Positions 63,437-64,000 of a stretch of 64,000 nucleotides of DNA are shown here, in pieces. A program made the position numbers and the translations under genes. Source of the stretch: Methylobacter sp. (lineage in GTDB: Bacteria; Pseudomonadota; Gammaproteobacteria; Methylococcales; Methylomonadaceae); the NCBI GenBank assembly GCA_004299305.1, contig SCPZ01000097.1, positions 124,001 to 188,000 of the forward strand, written 5' to 3'. Below the pieces are notes generated by a model that made no database searches, was not told the origin of the DNA, and saw nothing but the letters and a program-made list of their open reading frames with translations. Numbering within the stretch: position 1 is the first letter of the stretch; the number at the start of each line of letters is the position of its first letter.

Positions 63437-64000
63437 TCTGATAACCCTGTTCCTGAAGCGTGCTGGGAGGTTTACCGCTGCGTCGATTGGGCTTCAGACT
63501 GACTGTGTCATTAATCACGCTGTTACCTTCAATTACTTTAATGATTTTGCTGACCGATGCATCAGGTTCGTCTAAATTCTCATGCCATAAAGTAAGCTTA
63601 TATTCATTTACCGGCAGTTCTATCGACCAATGACCTGAAGCATCGGTTTTTGCAAAATAAGGGGTATCTGTTACAACAATATAGCCCACCATCCAGTCAT
63701 GAATATTGCAACCTAAAACAACGACGCCGGGGGTATTAAAGGTAATAGGTTCAGAAGGAACGCCACTATAAAGCTTGATCTCAAAACGATGCGCCGGGGA
63801 AAAAGAATAAACATGATGTTTAGTCTTGTCGTTGTTTGGAAAAATCACCGACTCGCCGGTGCGAATCACCAGCACATGTGAAACAAATTCACGATTGATC
63901 TGATCCAAGGATTTCGGTTGTTGCGGGCTTAGCGACGGTAGTCCGCCCTGAGTTGGAGTGGCGGTTATGACTGCGTCACTAACCGCCGCTCCGGCGCTAT
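63426..64000 (-). CDS. Methylamine-utilisation-like cupredoxin protein, 5'-truncated by window edge
   Basis: The frame is open to the right edge (about 191 codons; visible start SAGAAVSDAVITATP), so the gene begins outside the window. The plastocyanin-like core has KTKHHVYSFS (first His) and VVVLGCNIHDWMVGYIV (Cys, His, Met), the type 1 copper ligands. A carboxypeptidase-regulatory-like strand set follows (DASGHWSIELPVNEYKLTLW). The family is annotated as methylamine utilisation protein in methylotrophs, but a mau cluster is not present. The C terminus ([16 protein letters not shown]) overlaps the kinase start by 11 nt. Confidence 0.85.
   Translation of the reverse strand, partial: SAGAAVSDAVITATPTQGGLPSLSPQQPKSLDQINREFVSHVLVIRTGESVIFPNNDKTKHHVYSFSPAHRFEIKLYSGVPSEPITFNTPGVVVLGCNIHDWMVGYIVVTDTPYFAKTDASGHWSIELPVNEYKLTLWHENLDEPDASVSKIIKVIEGNSVINDTVSLKPNRRSGKPPSTLQEQGYQSEP

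Noticed and set aside
1..64000. CRISPR array
   Set aside because: No evenly spaced direct repeats with unique spacers were seen; all repeats are dispersed or palindromic.

Overview
The window reads as one contiguous piece of a gammaproteobacterial chromosome. Gene content and synteny point to a Methylococcales-type methanotroph (Methylobacter/Methylomonas group): a complete gammaproteobacterial dcw cluster, a soluble NAD-reducing HoxFUYH hydrogenase, a methylamine-utilisation-like cupredoxin, and many short palindromic interspersed repeats. The taxon is an inference from these features; no marker gene was searched.

Layout. 1-2.4 kb: the 3' end of a NhaD Na+/H+ antiporter and an AmpG-like permease. 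2.4-3.2 kb: repeats and a decayed P4-type integrase beside tRNA-Leu(UAA). 3.2-11.0 kb: Slp lipoprotein, SWIM/SNF2 helicase, Nif3-like protein, a P1B-type metal ATPase paired with a VIT1-type metal carrier, and a GIY-YIG protein. 11.2-15.6 kb: a complete type I secretion exporter (ABC ATPase, HlyD, TolC) without an adjacent substrate. 15.7-28 kb: an accessory-looking stretch with TauE, RibA, an unrecognised secreted protein, a beta-carbonic anhydrase divergent from a LysR regulator, a cupredoxin-cytochrome c fusion, SSB, an EF-hand-like protein, a secreted subtilase and an ASCH-like protein. 28-35 kb: periplasmic cyclophilin, acyltransferase, HupE/UreJ nickel permease, a PRPP-synthetase-like/AMP (thymidine) phosphorylase-like pair, Tag glycosylase and GloA. 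35-40.3 kb: hoxFUYHW. 40.5 kb: DciA. 41.1-60.3 kb: lpxC-ftsZ-ftsA-ftsQ-ddl-murB-murC-murG-ftsW-murD-mraY-murF-murE-ftsI-ftsL-rsmH-mraZ, all on the minus strand, read from a clear sigma70 promoter with MraZ boxes. 60.7-61.1 kb: RNase P RNA. 61.5-64 kb: a sensor kinase and a 5'-truncated cupredoxin gene.

How the parts work together. The dcw block makes UDP-MurNAc-pentapeptide and lipid II and builds the divisome. The hox operon encodes an H2:NAD+ oxidoreductase, HoxW matures its large subunit, and the nearby HupE may supply nickel. The three type I secretion genes form one exporter.

The least expected signal is a dispersed short repeat. Its copies lie in intergenic gaps and also at the 3' ends of at least five operon genes (hoxF, hoxU, murD, murF, rsmH), where they are translated in the same frame into similar C-terminal tails of the form LPPSxAV. 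Other notable points are a 45-nt element shared by two unrelated gene leaders, a terminator-like hairpin in the leader of the carbonic anhydrase gene, a palindrome translated inside MurG, and an 18-bp perfect inverted repeat between ddl and ftsQ.
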